NCBI RefSeq assembly: GCF_900167465.1
Contig: NZ_FUWR01000016.1
Coordinates: forward strand, 1 to 64,000
Direction of reading: 5' to 3'
DNA length: 64,000 nucleotides
From: Trichlorobacter thiogenes
Lineage (GTDB): Bacteria; Desulfobacterota; Desulfuromonadia; Geobacterales; Pseudopelobacteraceae
Shown: piece by piece, positions 11,584 through 21,400 of the stretch
Layout: the number at the start of each line of letters is the position of its first letter
How positions within the stretch are numbered: the stretch's first letter is position 1
The notes under the pieces: model-generated
The model's input: only the letters and a program-made list of their open reading frames with translations
What the model was told of the DNA's origin: nothing
Database searches by the model: none
Program-made: the position numbers and the translations under genes

Positions 11584-13407
11584 TTACTTTAATTTGCGGG
11601 CCCTCTTATCCTGATACATCGCCATGTCTGCCGCCTTGATTGCATCCTGCAGTCGTGAAGGAGAGGCTGTCGTCGCGCTCCCCATTGAAAAACTGACCTT
11701 TAAACCATCTTCAGACAGGTGGTCTTCATCAGCAATCTGTCGCGCACGCAGCATGATCGTTTCAAGCAGTTCTTCTCCCACCCCTTTTAAAATCACGGCA
11801 AACTCATCACCACCAATTCTGGCAATGACATCACCTGCCCTGAATATCTCCCGTAACAGGTCTGCAGCAGCTCGAATCAAGCCATCACCAGCATCATGCC
11901 CAAAGCTGTCGTTTGCCTCTTTCAAGCCATCCAGATCAGCGATAACAACTGATAGCGGGGCAAATCGGCCTTTTTCAAGCTGTTCAATCTCTGCCTCGAA
12001 AAAAGCCCGATTATATAACTTGGTCATTTCATCATGGGTGCTCAGGTAGCGAAGTTTGTCTTCCATCTCGCGCCGCTTGGTTACATCACGTGCCACATGG
12101 ACAGAACCAACCAGATTGCCATCGGCATCAAAGGTTGGATTGACCGTAACATGAAGATAGCAGTTCAATTTTGGAATAAAGACTTCAGCTTCGTGGGGTT
12201 TATGATCCTTTAGCAACAGACTATGGGGACAGCCTTCGGGTGGATGGCTGGCACCGTGCAGGTGCTGGAAACAGGGGCCGATGAGGCTGCCTGACCCTGA
12301 TTCACAGATATCCATCCGTTCTCTGGCCGCCTTGTTAACATGCACCATTTGATGGGAGGTATCCAGTACGGTTACCATGTCCGGAATGGTATCAAAGGTC
12401 TCACGCCACTGTACATTTGCCAGTTCCAGAGATTTACGGGCGTCACGGCGTTCATCTTCCAGCTTGAGGCGCCCCATAAAACTACCCAGACCCCGTGCAG
12501 CAGTCATAACCATTGAAGTCTCGGCATCAGACCAGGGACGTTCCCGTTGCATATCGCAGAGACACGCAAAGCCCCACAGGTTGCCCTCTTCAAAAATCGG
12601 AGTCAGCAACAATGAACGTACATGCATGGCATCAAGAATATAACGTTCTTCAGCAGGAAATGCTGAACGGGGGCCAGAGATGGACTTACCCTGGGAAAGC
12701 ACACTATACCAGCGATCAAGACAGGGAAGCTCTGGCATATCCGGTTCAGCACCATCAAGAAAGCGCAAAACCATTTCACCGCCGGCAAAACCACTGATCA
12801 GCAGGAGATCCCGTTCATCAGGCATTATTTCTTGATAACGATACAGAAAAATTTTGTCGGCCCGCGCTGCCTTGGCCATTTCCTGCAACGCAAAATCAAC
12901 CGCATCCTGATTGGCATCTGCTGACAGGAGATACTGGATTGCCATATTAACACCCGATAACAGTCGGGATTGTTGATTGGCAAGGCGACGGGCCCGCAAC
13001 AGGAGTGCCTGTTGTTGCAGATTACTAAAAAGTTTCTGAATATTCAGGGGCTTGGTTAGATATCCTTCAAGCTGAAGATTTATAGCCTGCAGTAGATGTT
13101 CTGGGTTTTCATGGGAAGAGATAATAATGACTGGCACTGAAGGCCGTTCATGCTTGATTTGCCGTGCCAGATCCAGTCCGGTCATGGCAGGCATGGAAAT
13201 ATCTGTTAAAACCAGATCTGGCATCTTCCGCCTGAACAGCTCAAGAGCAACCCTGCCGTTTTCCGCAGTATATAATTCACCACAGACCGGCGACAGCATT
13301 CTGGATATATGGGTACGTACGCTGGGATCATCTTCAGCAAAAAGCACTGTGATCTCTCGTAATTCCAGAAGAGAGGGTGTGTCAGCATACAATTGAGGTA
13401 CAGCCAT
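11584..13407 (-). CDS. receiver-GAF-PAS-GGDEF diguanylate cyclase
   Basis: A 607-residue response-regulator cyclase making c-di-GMP. Domains: receiver about 20-135 with phosphoacceptor D69 (LTDISMP), GAF about 150-315, PAS about 335-445, GGDEF about 450-607. The active motif GGDEF is at 532-536 and the product-inhibition I-site RAGD lies exactly five residues before it (523-526), so it should be active and feedback-controlled. The PAS has a Cys/His cluster (CFQHLHG with GCPH). The ATG at 13407 is preferred over a TTG five codons upstream because GGGAG precedes it at proper spacing. Two palindromes and a promoter lie directly upstream. Confidence 0.9.
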   Translation of the reverse strand: MAVPQLYADTPSLLELREITVLFAEDDPSVRTHISRMLSPVCGELYTAENGRVALELFRRKMPDLVLTDISMPAMTGLDLARQIKHERPSVPVIIISSHENPEHLLQAINLQLEGYLTKPLNIQKLFSNLQQQALLLRARRLANQQSRLLSGVNMAIQYLLSADANQDAVDFALQEMAKAARADKIFLYRYQEIMPDERDLLLISGFAGGEMVLRFLDGAEPDMPELPCLDRWYSVLSQGKSISGPRSAFPAEERYILDAMHVRSLLLTPIFEEGNLWGFACLCDMQRERPWSDAETSMVMTAARGLGSFMGRLKLEDERRDARKSLELANVQWRETFDTIPDMVTVLDTSHQMVHVNKAARERMDICESGSGSLIGPCFQHLHGASHPPEGCPHSLLLKDHKPHEAEVFIPKLNCYLHVTVNPTFDADGNLVGSVHVARDVTKRREMEDKLRYLSTHDEMTKLYNRAFFEAEIEQLEKGRFAPLSVVIADLDGLKEANDSFGHDAGDGLIRAAADLLREIFRAGDVIARIGGDEFAVILKGVGEELLETIMLRARQIADEDHLSEDGLKVSFSMGSATTASPSRLQDAIKAADMAMYQDKRARKLK

Positions 13408-13422
13408 CTGAGCTCCCGACAA

Positions 13423-13450
13423 ACTGTTAAACAGTACTAAACTTTAGTAC
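13423..13450. promoter_or_regulatory. tandem palindromic operator upstream of GGDEF gene
   Basis: Two perfect palindromes overlap by two bases: ACTGTT-A-AACAGT (13423-13435) and GTACTAAA-C-TTTAGTAC (13434-13450). The second touches the proposed -10 box. This arrangement fits a dimeric repressor site for the receiver-GAF-PAS-GGDEF gene; the regulator is unknown. Confidence 0.45.
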
Positions 13451-13476
13451 GATACTACATGTTAGAAGGCTGTCAA
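13449..13476 (-). promoter_or_regulatory. candidate sigma70 promoter of GGDEF gene
   Basis: A perfect TTGACA (-35) is followed after 16 bp by TATCGT (-10) on the minus strand, about 42 bp upstream of the ATG at 13407. The -10 is weak and overlaps the GTACTAAA palindrome. Confidence 0.45.
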
Positions 13477-13541
13477 GCGACTGGATTAAAAAAGGAAGGA
13501 GTTTGTGTATTATTTTTCACCAATAGATACCGGTAAAGACG

Positions 13542-13574
13542 AAAAAAGTGCTTACGATAGAATCGCAAGCACTT
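13542..13574 (-). terminator. rho-independent terminator after tRNA-His
   Basis: On the minus strand the arms AAGTGCTTGCGAT and ATCGTAAGCACTT form a 13-bp stem with one mismatch, followed by six T residues. It lies 8 bases after the tRNA-His 3' end and ends the tRNA transcript. Confidence 0.85.
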
Positions 13575-13582
13575 GATTTAAT

Positions 13583-13659
13583 TGGGGTGGCCAGAGGGGA
13601 TCGAACCCTCGAATGTACGAGTCACAGTCGTAAGTGTTAACCGCTTCACCATGGCCACC
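13583..13659 (-). tRNA. tRNA-His (GTG)
   Basis: The cloverleaf folds with acceptor GTGGCCA/TGGCCAC, anticodon stem TACGA/TCGTA and loop CTGTGAC giving anticodon GTG (13623-13625). The T arm is GAGGG-TTCGATC-CCCTC. The extra 5' G (position -1, 13659) opposite C73 is the histidine identity element. The 3' CCA is encoded (13583-13585). Confidence 0.97.
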
Positions 13660-13672
13660 ACAGCCGTATGTC

Positions 13673-13696
13673 AAAAGCCGGCTCTCGCCGGCTTTT
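13673..13696 (-). terminator. hairpin between tRNA-Ala and tRNA-His
   Basis: A perfect 10-bp stem AAAAGCCGGC-TCTC-GCCGGCTTTT with a tetraloop lies 7 bases after the tRNA-Ala 3' end. Only four T residues follow, so it may be an inefficient terminator or a processing signal between the two tRNAs. Confidence 0.6.
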
Positions 13697-13703
13697 ACAA
13701 TTA

Positions 13704-13779
13704 TGGTGGAGCTGAACAGGATCGAACTGTCGACCTCTTGACTGCCAGTCAAGCGCTCTCCCAGCTGAGCTACAGCCCC
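13704..13779 (-). tRNA. tRNA-Ala (GGC)
   Basis: The cloverleaf has acceptor GGGGCTG/CAGCTCC with the G3:U70 pair that defines alanine identity. The D arm is GCTC/GAGC, the anticodon stem CTTGA/TCAAG with loop CTGGCAG gives anticodon GGC (13744-13746). The T arm is GACAG-TTCGATC-CTGTT (ending in a G-T pair) and CCA is encoded. Confidence 0.97.
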
Positions 13780-13843
13780 ACACAAACAAACAAAAACTAG
13801 GTGCCTTCCGCGATAAAATCGTTGTGCCGCGAAAAGTCTTGAC

Positions 13844-13872
13844 TATATAAATCAAACCGGACTGAAGGTCAA
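13844..13872 (-). promoter_or_regulatory. sigma70 promoter of the tRNA-Ala/tRNA-His unit
   Basis: TTGACC and TATATA are separated by 17 bp on the minus strand, about 65 bp upstream of tRNA-Ala. It lies just after the stop of the response regulator gene at 13885, so the tRNAs need not depend on read-through from the signalling operon. Confidence 0.6.
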
Positions 13873-13884
13873 GCTGTTTTCTGC

Positions 13885-14442
13885 TTATACCACTTCCTTT
13901 TCACATTCAGCCATCATCATCCTGATCTCTGCCTCAGAGAGGTCTGGCAGTACAAAACTGCCCAATTCGTCTTTTTCCACCCTGCTGATGCCGGGATACC
14001 GTTTTTCAAGCACCTTGATCTCCATGGCCTGGTTTTTTACGGTTGCCAGCAAGCGACGGTTTTCCGCTTCAAGATCATACCTTTCAATGGCAGAACGGAT
14101 AGCAAACTTAAGTTCGGTATCGTTCCAGGGTTTAGTAAAGAAACGGTAAATCTCCCCTTGGTTAACCGCCTTCATGGCTGCCTCAAGGGTGGCGTGACCG
14201 GTTAACAGAATCCGCAGGGTATCAGGGTGTGAATCTTTTAAGATTGCCAACAGCTCACTACCCTGCATACCGATCATCCGTTCATCAGAAACAACCAGCT
14301 TAAATGGAGTTTTTGCGATCAACTCCAGCGCTTCTTCGCCGCTTTTGGCGCAGGTTACCTGATACGGTTCATCGAAAAGAGCACGGGTCAGAGCAGAAAG
14401 GACATTCACCTCATCATCGACCAGCAAGATCTGATTACTCAT
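13885..14442 (-). CDS. response regulator, receiver plus coiled-coil tail
   Basis: A 185-residue protein with a receiver domain at 1-125 (phosphoacceptor D53 in VSDERM, lysine K108 in FTKPWND) and a charged helical tail of about 60 residues without a recognisable output domain. The KPWND-type receiver matches those of the REC-PilB protein and the REC/HD proteins in this island, suggesting a common kinase pool. It is the last gene of the long minus-strand run and follows the REC-PilB gene by 20 bp, so it may act with that ATPase. Confidence 0.88.
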   Translation of the reverse strand: MSNQILLVDDEVNVLSALTRALFDEPYQVTCAKSGEEALELIAKTPFKLVVSDERMIGMQGSELLAILKDSHPDTLRILLTGHATLEAAMKAVNQGEIYRFFTKPWNDTELKFAIRSAIERYDLEAENRRLLATVKNQAMEIKVLEKRYPGISRVEKDELGSFVLPDLSEAEIRMMMAECEKEVV

Positions 14443-14462
14443 TGTAACTCCTTATCAAAATT

Positions 14463-16859
14463 TCAACGTGTTGTACCGCAGGCAGGACAGACCACCCAAT
14501 CAGCCTCAAGCGGCTGGTGGCAGGAACGGCAGCAGTTCTGCCTGAATGCACCACAATGCGGACAAAACAGGTGCCGTGATTCCATCATCTTGCCACAGTG
14601 GTCACAGTGTCTTTCAAGCCGTACTGCCGGACCAACCACCCGTAATACCTCTTCCATGGTGGTCAGGCCCTGACGTACCTTTTCAAGCCCATCCTCAAGC
14701 AGACTGCGCATACCATTAGCACGGGCTATGGTCAAGATTTCAGACTCCTTGTAACTGGTACCGATTAACTGCCGGTACTCATCGGTCATCAGAAAGATCT
14801 CATAGATCCCCAACCGGCCTTTATATCCGGTGTTGTTGCAACGGGTACACCCGGCCCCCTGCCAGACCCTGCCACCAAAGAATCCATCAGGAATCCTCAA
14901 TAATGCCGATTGTTCCGGGTCTGGGACAACCTCTTCACGACAGTTTTCACAAATATGCCGTACCAGACGCTGGGCAATGATCCCCTCAAGAGCCGAGGCC
15001 AGAATATACGGCTTTATCCCCATATCAATCAGGCGGGTAATGGAGGCGATGGCGCTGTTGGTGTGCAGCGAGGTTAACACCATATGCCCGGTCAAAGCAG
15101 CTTTGAAAGCGGTATCCGCGGTTTCAAAGTCCCGCACCTCCCCCACCAGAATCACATCAGGGTCTTGACGCATGGTGGCCCGCAGTACCTGGGCAAAGGA
15201 AAGTCCGATCTTTTCATGGATAGCAACCTGATTGGCCTCTTCCAGAAAATATTCGATCGGTTCTTCAATGGTTTCAAAGTTTTTACTTGGGTTCATCATG
15301 GCAGCCAGCAGCGAGTACAACATGGTGGTCTTACCGCTGCCGGTGGGGCCGGTGGCAATGATCACCCCTTGAGGCTTCTTGCTGATGATGCTGACCTTCT
15401 TCAGGTCATCAGGCAGCACCCCCAATTCTTCCAATCGTTTGATGGCAGAGCTTTTGTCCAGAATCCGCATCACAATTTTTTCGCCGTTAATGGTGGGGAG
15501 TGATGAAACCCGCAGGTCCACAATTCGGGTACCGGACTTAACCGTAATCCTGCCATCCTGAGGTCTACGGCGCTCGGCAATATCCATTTTTGCAAGAATT
15601 TTCAGACGTGAAATAACTGCTGCGTGCAGATCAGGCGGAATCTTGATTTTGGCATGCAGCATGCCGTCAATCCGGTAGCGGATAACCGAATATTTTGTTT
15701 TTGCTTCAACATGAATATCACTGGCACCATACCGGATCGCCTCAGAGATGATTGCATTTACAATCCTGATCACCGGTGGCACCTTGGAAGAACCGATCAG
15801 TTCTTCAACCGAGGCCTCTTTTTCCTCATCCTCAAGGACAATATCAATCTCATCCAGCGGTTCAAGTTCGTTAAAATCATCAACCACCAGATCGCCAGAT
15901 TCCCAGACCTGTTTCAGGCGATCACCGATCTGGCTGGAAGATGCCAGCACACTGGCCACCCGCAGGCCGGTCACCATGGCAATATTGTCGCACTTCAGGA
16001 TATCGGACGGATCTGCCATGGCAATGGTCAGCTGGCTGCCATCAAGCTTAATCGGCATCAGACGACTTTGCTCACACAACTCTCTGGGCAGTGCGCGGGC
16101 AACGTTTACCGGTATGGTCAACTCACGCAGATCCAGATATTCAACCCCCAACTCCTTTTGCATGGCTGCAATCAGATGGCTTTCAGTCACCAGCTTAAGG
16201 CGAATCAGGGTGTCGCCCAAAAACTCCCCCTGATCCTGCTGCTTACGGGCTAAAACCAGTTCTTCCTGGCCAATCAGACCGGCCTTGACCAGAATATCTC
16301 CCAGCATCCCCCGATTTTCTTCAAAGAGTCCGGCATAGTTCTTGATCTTGGTCTGTTGCTGCCGGGCCAGTTCCTTCAGGTGACGGTTTTCATGCATCAA
16401 AACATACTGCTGCAGGGCCAGCGAGACTGTCAGCCGCAGATCCTCGTCATTCCAGGGCTTGGTAATAAACTTGTAGACCGCCCCTTCCTTGACCGCTCCC
16501 ATGATGGAATTAACATCGGCATAGCCGGTCAGCATGATCCTGATCGTCTCGGGCCAGCGTTCCCGCACTGTTTTCAGAAGTTCCGCGCCGGTCATACCGG
16601 GCATGCGGTGGTCGCTGATCAGCAACTGTACCTGCCGCTCCTCCAAAACCCTGAGCGCCTTTTCAGCGGAGTTGGCGGTCAGGATGGTATAGTTTTCATC
16701 CATAAAAATCCGACGCAGGGCATTCAGGACACCTTCCTCATCATCCACAAACAACAGGGTAAACGGCTCCTGTCCCGGTGTCTGAGATTCCAGCTCCAGG
16801 GCATCATCAGGTGTCTTGGTGGCAGAGCTTGCGGATTTAAACAACTGCGAATAGGACAT
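14463..16859 (-). CDS. receiver-domain fused PilB/GspE-type ATPase with C-terminal zinc ribbons
   Basis: A 798-residue protein with unusual architecture. A receiver (about 33-150) has D83 and K134. An MshEN-like domain (about 184-320) has two LGDxL(V/I) repeats. A type II secretion/type IV pilus assembly ATPase (about 355-740) has Walker A GPTGSGKT 504-511, Asp box EEPIEY, Walker B region DPDVILVGEVRD 566-577, His box SLHTN, and the metal cysteines C637, C640, C671, C674. A C-terminal double zinc ribbon has C752/C755/C766/C769 and C776 or C777/C780/C791/C794. ATG at 16859 is preferred over an upstream TTG because AGGGA precedes it. Inference: a phosphorylation-controlled extension or secretion motor. 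In both MshEN repeats the usual leading Arg is absent (M185, F213), so c-di-GMP binding is doubtful. Confidence 0.92.
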   Translation of the reverse strand: MSYSQLFKSASSATKTPDDALELESQTPGQEPFTLLFVDDEEGVLNALRRIFMDENYTILTANSAEKALRVLEERQVQLLISDHRMPGMTGAELLKTVRERWPETIRIMLTGYADVNSIMGAVKEGAVYKFITKPWNDEDLRLTVSLALQQYVLMHENRHLKELARQQQTKIKNYAGLFEENRGMLGDILVKAGLIGQEELVLARKQQDQGEFLGDTLIRLKLVTESHLIAAMQKELGVEYLDLRELTIPVNVARALPRELCEQSRLMPIKLDGSQLTIAMADPSDILKCDNIAMVTGLRVASVLASSSQIGDRLKQVWESGDLVVDDFNELEPLDEIDIVLEDEEKEASVEELIGSSKVPPVIRIVNAIISEAIRYGASDIHVEAKTKYSVIRYRIDGMLHAKIKIPPDLHAAVISRLKILAKMDIAERRRPQDGRITVKSGTRIVDLRVSSLPTINGEKIVMRILDKSSAIKRLEELGVLPDDLKKVSIISKKPQGVIIATGPTGSGKTTMLYSLLAAMMNPSKNFETIEEPIEYFLEEANQVAIHEKIGLSFAQVLRATMRQDPDVILVGEVRDFETADTAFKAALTGHMVLTSLHTNSAIASITRLIDMGIKPYILASALEGIIAQRLVRHICENCREEVVPDPEQSALLRIPDGFFGGRVWQGAGCTRCNNTGYKGRLGIYEIFLMTDEYRQLIGTSYKESEILTIARANGMRSLLEDGLEKVRQGLTTMEEVLRVVGPAVRLERHCDHCGKMMESRHLFCPHCGAFRQNCCRSCHQPLEADWVVCPACGTTR

Positions 16860-16872
16860 TGGATTCCCTGTA

Positions 16873-18114
16873 TTATGCAGCAACAAGTAAGGGCAGGCGC
16901 ACGGTAAAGGTGGAGCCTGAGCCAGGAATACTGTGGAGCGTAATGGTTCCCCCCATCAACTCCACCAGTCGCTTGGTCAACATCAGGCCAAGGCCGACAC
17001 CACCGTGAGATCTGCTGTTTGAGGTATCAACCTGGCTAAACAGGTCAAACACCAACTGCTGTTTATCAGGATCAATACCGATGCCGGTATCCTGCACATC
17101 AATCCGCAACAAAGGCTGATCAGGTGACAGCCCGGTATCCCGCTTTATACGCAGCTCAACAGTCCCCCGCTCAGTAAAGGTTATGGCATTTTTAAGCAGG
17201 TGCGCAATGATCTGCTGCAGGTGGGCACCATCTACCATGATTGACTGCGGCAGATCATCAGCACGTGACAGCCGCAAGGTCAACCCCTTGTTCTCGGCAG
17301 CAACGGAAAACAACCGGTTCACTGATACCAGCAGCGATTCAAGCTCAAGCGGCTTGTGCACAAAGCTGTGTTCTGCTGACTCAAGCCGGGATGCCTCAAG
17401 AATATTGTCAATCATATCAAGCAGGGAAAAGAGAGCTGTCTTGGCGTTGGCGGTCATGTGGGGATCATAGGCCTGATCAATTTCACTCAACTGCAGGGCT
17501 CCCATGATGATATTCAGCGGCGTACGCAGTTCATGGGACATGATATGCAAAAAGCGCATCTTGGCACGATTGGCACACTCCGCAGCCTCCCGTGCTGACA
17601 GTAGTTCCTGCTCCCTCTGCTGTAACTCGCGGTTGGCCTGCTCCAGGTCTGCCATCTTCTTTTCCAGCTTACGGAACAGAGCCTCGTTATACTCCTTAAG
17701 AATGGTGGTCTCTTCTGCCGGCTGCAGTTCAAACGCAGGACGAGGGGCTGACAACACCTCATTGATGATCTGCATCAGGGCATCCGGTTCCTGAGGCTTG
17801 AAGATAAAGCGATCAGCACCCAGGCTTAAGGCAAGGGCCTCATCCTTGGCCGTGGTAAAGGTGGCGGTGTAAAAAATAAAGGGGATCTGCTTTAACTGCT
17901 CGTCCGCCTTCAGTTCACGGCAGAGGGCATAGCCATCCATAACCGGCATCAGGATATCACTGACAATCAGATCTGGCCGGTTTTTCCGGGCCATCTCCAA
18001 GGCCTGCCCCCCGTTTTCAGCGTTATCCACCTGATCAAAACCATTTCCCTTGAGCAGCACTTCAAGAAAATAGAGGTTTTCAACATGGTCATCGACAATC
18101 AGTGCTCTTTTCAT
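16873..18114 (-). CDS. receiver-histidine kinase (REC-HisKA-HATPase)
   Basis: A 413-residue soluble kinase. The N-terminal receiver (1-120) has D53 (VSDILMP). A coiled coil runs about 135-185. HisKA has H194 ([10 protein letters not shown]). The HATPase domain ends at about 410 with [18 protein letters not shown]. It has no membrane segment, so it takes its input through its receiver from another kinase, a relay arrangement. The start is ATG 18114, preceded by AAGGA inside the upstream gene's 3' end; an in-frame start 30 bases upstream lies within that gene. It precedes the REC-PilB gene by 13 bp. Confidence 0.9.
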   Translation of the reverse strand: MKRALIVDDHVENLYFLEVLLKGNGFDQVDNAENGGQALEMARKNRPDLIVSDILMPVMDGYALCRELKADEQLKQIPFIFYTATFTTAKDEALALSLGADRFIFKPQEPDALMQIINEVLSAPRPAFELQPAEETTILKEYNEALFRKLEKKMADLEQANRELQQREQELLSAREAAECANRAKMRFLHIMSHELRTPLNIIMGALQLSEIDQAYDPHMTANAKTALFSLLDMIDNILEASRLESAEHSFVHKPLELESLLVSVNRLFSVAAENKGLTLRLSRADDLPQSIMVDGAHLQQIIAHLLKNAITFTERGTVELRIKRDTGLSPDQPLLRIDVQDTGIGIDPDKQQLVFDLFSQVDTSNSRSHGGVGLGLMLTKRLVELMGGTITLHSIPGSGSTFTVRLPLLVAA

Positions 18115-18118
18115 GTTT

Positions 18119-18490
18119 TTAGTCCTTGGGCAGATGCTGTTCAACCTGTTGGATAAAGGTATCAGGATTTATCGGTTTTTCAATATAGCCATTGCAACCT
18201 GCAGCCATTGCCTTGTCCCGGTCACCTGCCATGGCGTAGGAGGTAACCGCCACAATCGGCGTTGCAGCAAGATCAGGATTGTTCCGCAGATTGCGGGCTA
18301 CCGTGTAGCCATCCATTCTGGGCAGCTGAATATCCAGCAGGATCAGGTCCGGCTTTTCTGCGGCTGCCTTGTCAATCCCCTCCTGCCCGTCTGTGGCAGG
18401 ACTGACACGGTAGCCATGTTTTTCCAGTAAAAAGGTCACCAGATACATGTTCTGCTCATTGTCTTCAATGTACAAAATACGTTTTCCCAT
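18119..18490 (-). CDS. single-domain response regulator (DivK-like)
   Basis: A 123-residue stand-alone receiver with D53 (LLDIQLPRMDGY), acidic pair E9/D10 and lysine in IEKPINP. The sequence style (YIEDNEQN, MAGDRDKAMAAGCNGYIEKP) is that of DivK-type phosphotransfer receivers. It lies between the HK-HD-GYP hybrid (6 bp before) and the REC-HK gene (4 bp after), well placed to shuttle phosphate between them. Confidence 0.9.
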   Translation of the reverse strand: MGKRILYIEDNEQNMYLVTFLLEKHGYRVSPATDGQEGIDKAAAEKPDLILLDIQLPRMDGYTVARNLRNNPDLAATPIVAVTSYAMAGDRDKAMAAGCNGYIEKPINPDTFIQQVEQHLPKD

Positions 18491-18496
18491 CGTTGT

Positions 18497-21400
18497 TTAC
18501 CCTTTCCCTTCCAAGGTGTCACGATCATTAAATTGCTCTGCAATCTCTCTAAAAATATCCTGCACCGCTAAAAATGCATCCACCAGCTCCGGGTCAAAAT
18601 GACTGCCGCTGCTGTCCTGTATAATCTGCACCACCTGTTCATGGGGGAGCCCTTTGCGGTACACCCTGTTACTAATCAGGGCATCATAGACATCAGCAAC
18701 CGCCATCAGACGCGAATAGATCGATATGGCAGACCCTGACAGACCATCGGGATAGCCGCTGCCATCCCATTTTTCCTGATGGTGTCGGATGATCTCCTTG
18801 GCAATCTGCAGATATTCAACATTGGTACCCAGTGACCGTTCAGCATGTTCTATGGCCTCCACCCCAATGGTGGTGTGGGTTTTCATGATCTCAAACTCTT
18901 CCTGATCCAGTTGACCAGGCTTCAACAGAATCCGGTCCGGCACCCCCACCTTACCGATATCATGCAGCGGGGCAAGCTTGAACAACAGGTCAATCTTCTG
19001 GTCAGTCAAATCAGCAGCAAAACAGGGATGTTCAGCCAGCTGCCGGGCAAGTAACCGGACATACTGCTGGGTACGCCGCAGATGGTTGCCGGTGGCGCTA
19101 TCACGGGTCTCAGCCAGGGAGGCCAGTGCCAGGATGGTCACCTCCTGGATTGCCCGCACCTCATGGGTCCGCCTGTTGACCTCCTGTTCAAGGTACTGGT
19201 TTTTATCACGCAGGAAATCCGCCGCCCTTTTCAGGGCAAGCTGGTTTTTAATCCGTTCCAGCGTAATAGCAGGGTTAAACGGCTTGGTGATGTAGTCAAC
19301 CGCCCCCAGTTCAAGCCCTTTTTGTTCGTCATCCGCCTCAATCCGTGCGGTCAGGAAGATCACCGGAATCTCGCGGGTGGCAGGGACAGCCTTCAACTGC
19401 CGACAGACCTCATAGCCATCCATGCCCGGCATCATGATATCCAGCAGAACCAGATCCGGCGGTTGGGATGATCGGCAAATCCTGAGCGCCTGTTCACCAG
19501 TGCCTGCCACCTTGACCAGGTACTGCTCTTTCAAGATCGTCCCCAGCAGCAAGACGTTGTTGGGGATATCATCCACCACCAGCAGTGTCGGGCGATCACC
19601 GGCAGGAGATAACGGGATCATCAGGTGATCAGTAGGGGGATTCGATCGTCTGCCCTGCTCCAGCAGAACCACGGCAGTATCAAAATCAAAGCGCTGGATC
19701 GCCCCGTCTACCAACTGAAAATGGTGTGGCAGAATCTTCTGAATAGCGAGTTTTTGAGATTCGTACTGGTCAACTGCCTGCAGTGTCGCTGTTTTAAGCA
19801 ACTCAACCAGACGACTAAGATCCAGTTCAGGCTGCTGCAGTTCTGGCGCCACACCTGCCGAAGGTTCAACAACCAGGGCTGTGGCTGTAGAATTGGCCGT
19901 AACCTGGGGCCTTTGTTGCAGCTCCTGCTGGTTGTCAGCCACTACCGGCAGCGTAAACCAGAAGGTGCTACCCACCCCGATGGTGCTGCGGGCCCCAACA
20001 GTGCCTCCCATAAGTTCAGCCAGCAACTTGCAGATGGAGAGCCCCAGGCCGGTACCCTCATACTTACGGTTCAGACCGGAGTCAATCTGCCGGAACGGCT
20101 TGAACAGACCTGCCAGATTTTCTTCCTGAATGCCGATACCGGTATCACTGACCGTGGTCAGATAATGGCCATCTTCGCGATGACAGACAATATGAATCCC
20201 CCCCTGTTCAGTGAACTTGATTGCATTACTGAGCAGGTTCAGTAAAATCTGCTCCACCCGCCTCAGATCACTGACAACCTCCCCCACATCCGGGGCGATA
20301 TCAACAGACAGATCAAGCCTTTTCTTCTCAGCTAGGGGGCGTACTGTCTGAATTACTTTAAGCACCGAATCCCTTAAATTAAACGGTTCATGGGCCACTT
20401 CCAGCTGTCCGGCCTCTATTTTTGAGATATCCAACACATCGCTGATCAGCGACAAGAGGTGGTTGGCGCTATTTTTGACCATACCCAGCTGTTTTTCCTG
20501 CTCATCGGTCAGCGGGCCGCTCAGGTGCTGCAAGAGGATGCCGGTAAAACCGATGATTGAATTAAGCGGGGTACGCAGTTCATGGGACATGGTGGCCAGA
20601 AAGGCAGACTTGCTCCGATCAGCTGTTTCAGCCCGTTCCTTGGCAATGGCCAGCGCATGTATCGCCTCTTCAAGCTGACTGGTGCGGGATATAACCCGCT
20701 CCTCAAGATGGATATTCAGCTCACGGAGGTTGGTCTCACTTAACCGTAATGCCTCGGTGCGGGCATTTACCTGGTTTTTCAGAACAATGCTGCCTGCCAG
20801 ACTCATCAGCAGCGCAACACCGGCCATGGCGAGGCTGAGTTGCAGCCAGACCGGCAGCCTGAACTGCACCTCTTCAGAAGTCCAGTGCTTCATAACGGTG
20901 TAATAGGCGGATTGAGGATCTTTTTTCAGCTCTGCAAGGTGCCGGTCAATGGTCTCCAACAGGTGTGTGGAACCACCATGGGGAGCAGCAAAAAAGAACG
21001 GGGCCGGGTCAAACATGATCGGTGTATCCTCAAGCCCTGCCTTGCGTGCGTTCCGCAACCCGTAAAAGCGGTTGGTAAGTCCGGCATCCGCCTTGCCTGC
21101 AGCGATCATCTTAAACTCGGTTTTGTAGTCAGGAACCGGTACAAGCTCTATTTTTAACCCGAAGCTGTGTGCCATGCGGGTAAAGGTCTCTAGCTGGATT
21201 GTTTTTTCAAGGGCGGCAACCCGTTTGCCGTTCAGATCAAGGATTGACTGAATACCGCTGCCTTTGCGGGCATAGACCTGCGACCAGCCGGTCAGCACCG
21301 GGGTCTTGTGAAACAGGAACCGTTTTTCCCGTTCAGCCGTGTAGGCTACATCAGGCATCAGATCAAGCTCGCCCTTCTCAAGCCGTTGTAGTCCCTCAGC

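Noticed and set aside
13552-13855. Open frames across the tRNA pair, including one reading GAVAQLGERLTGSQEVDSS
   Set aside because: These are translations of tRNA genes, a well-known false gene class. Both tRNAs fold fully, so no protein is called.
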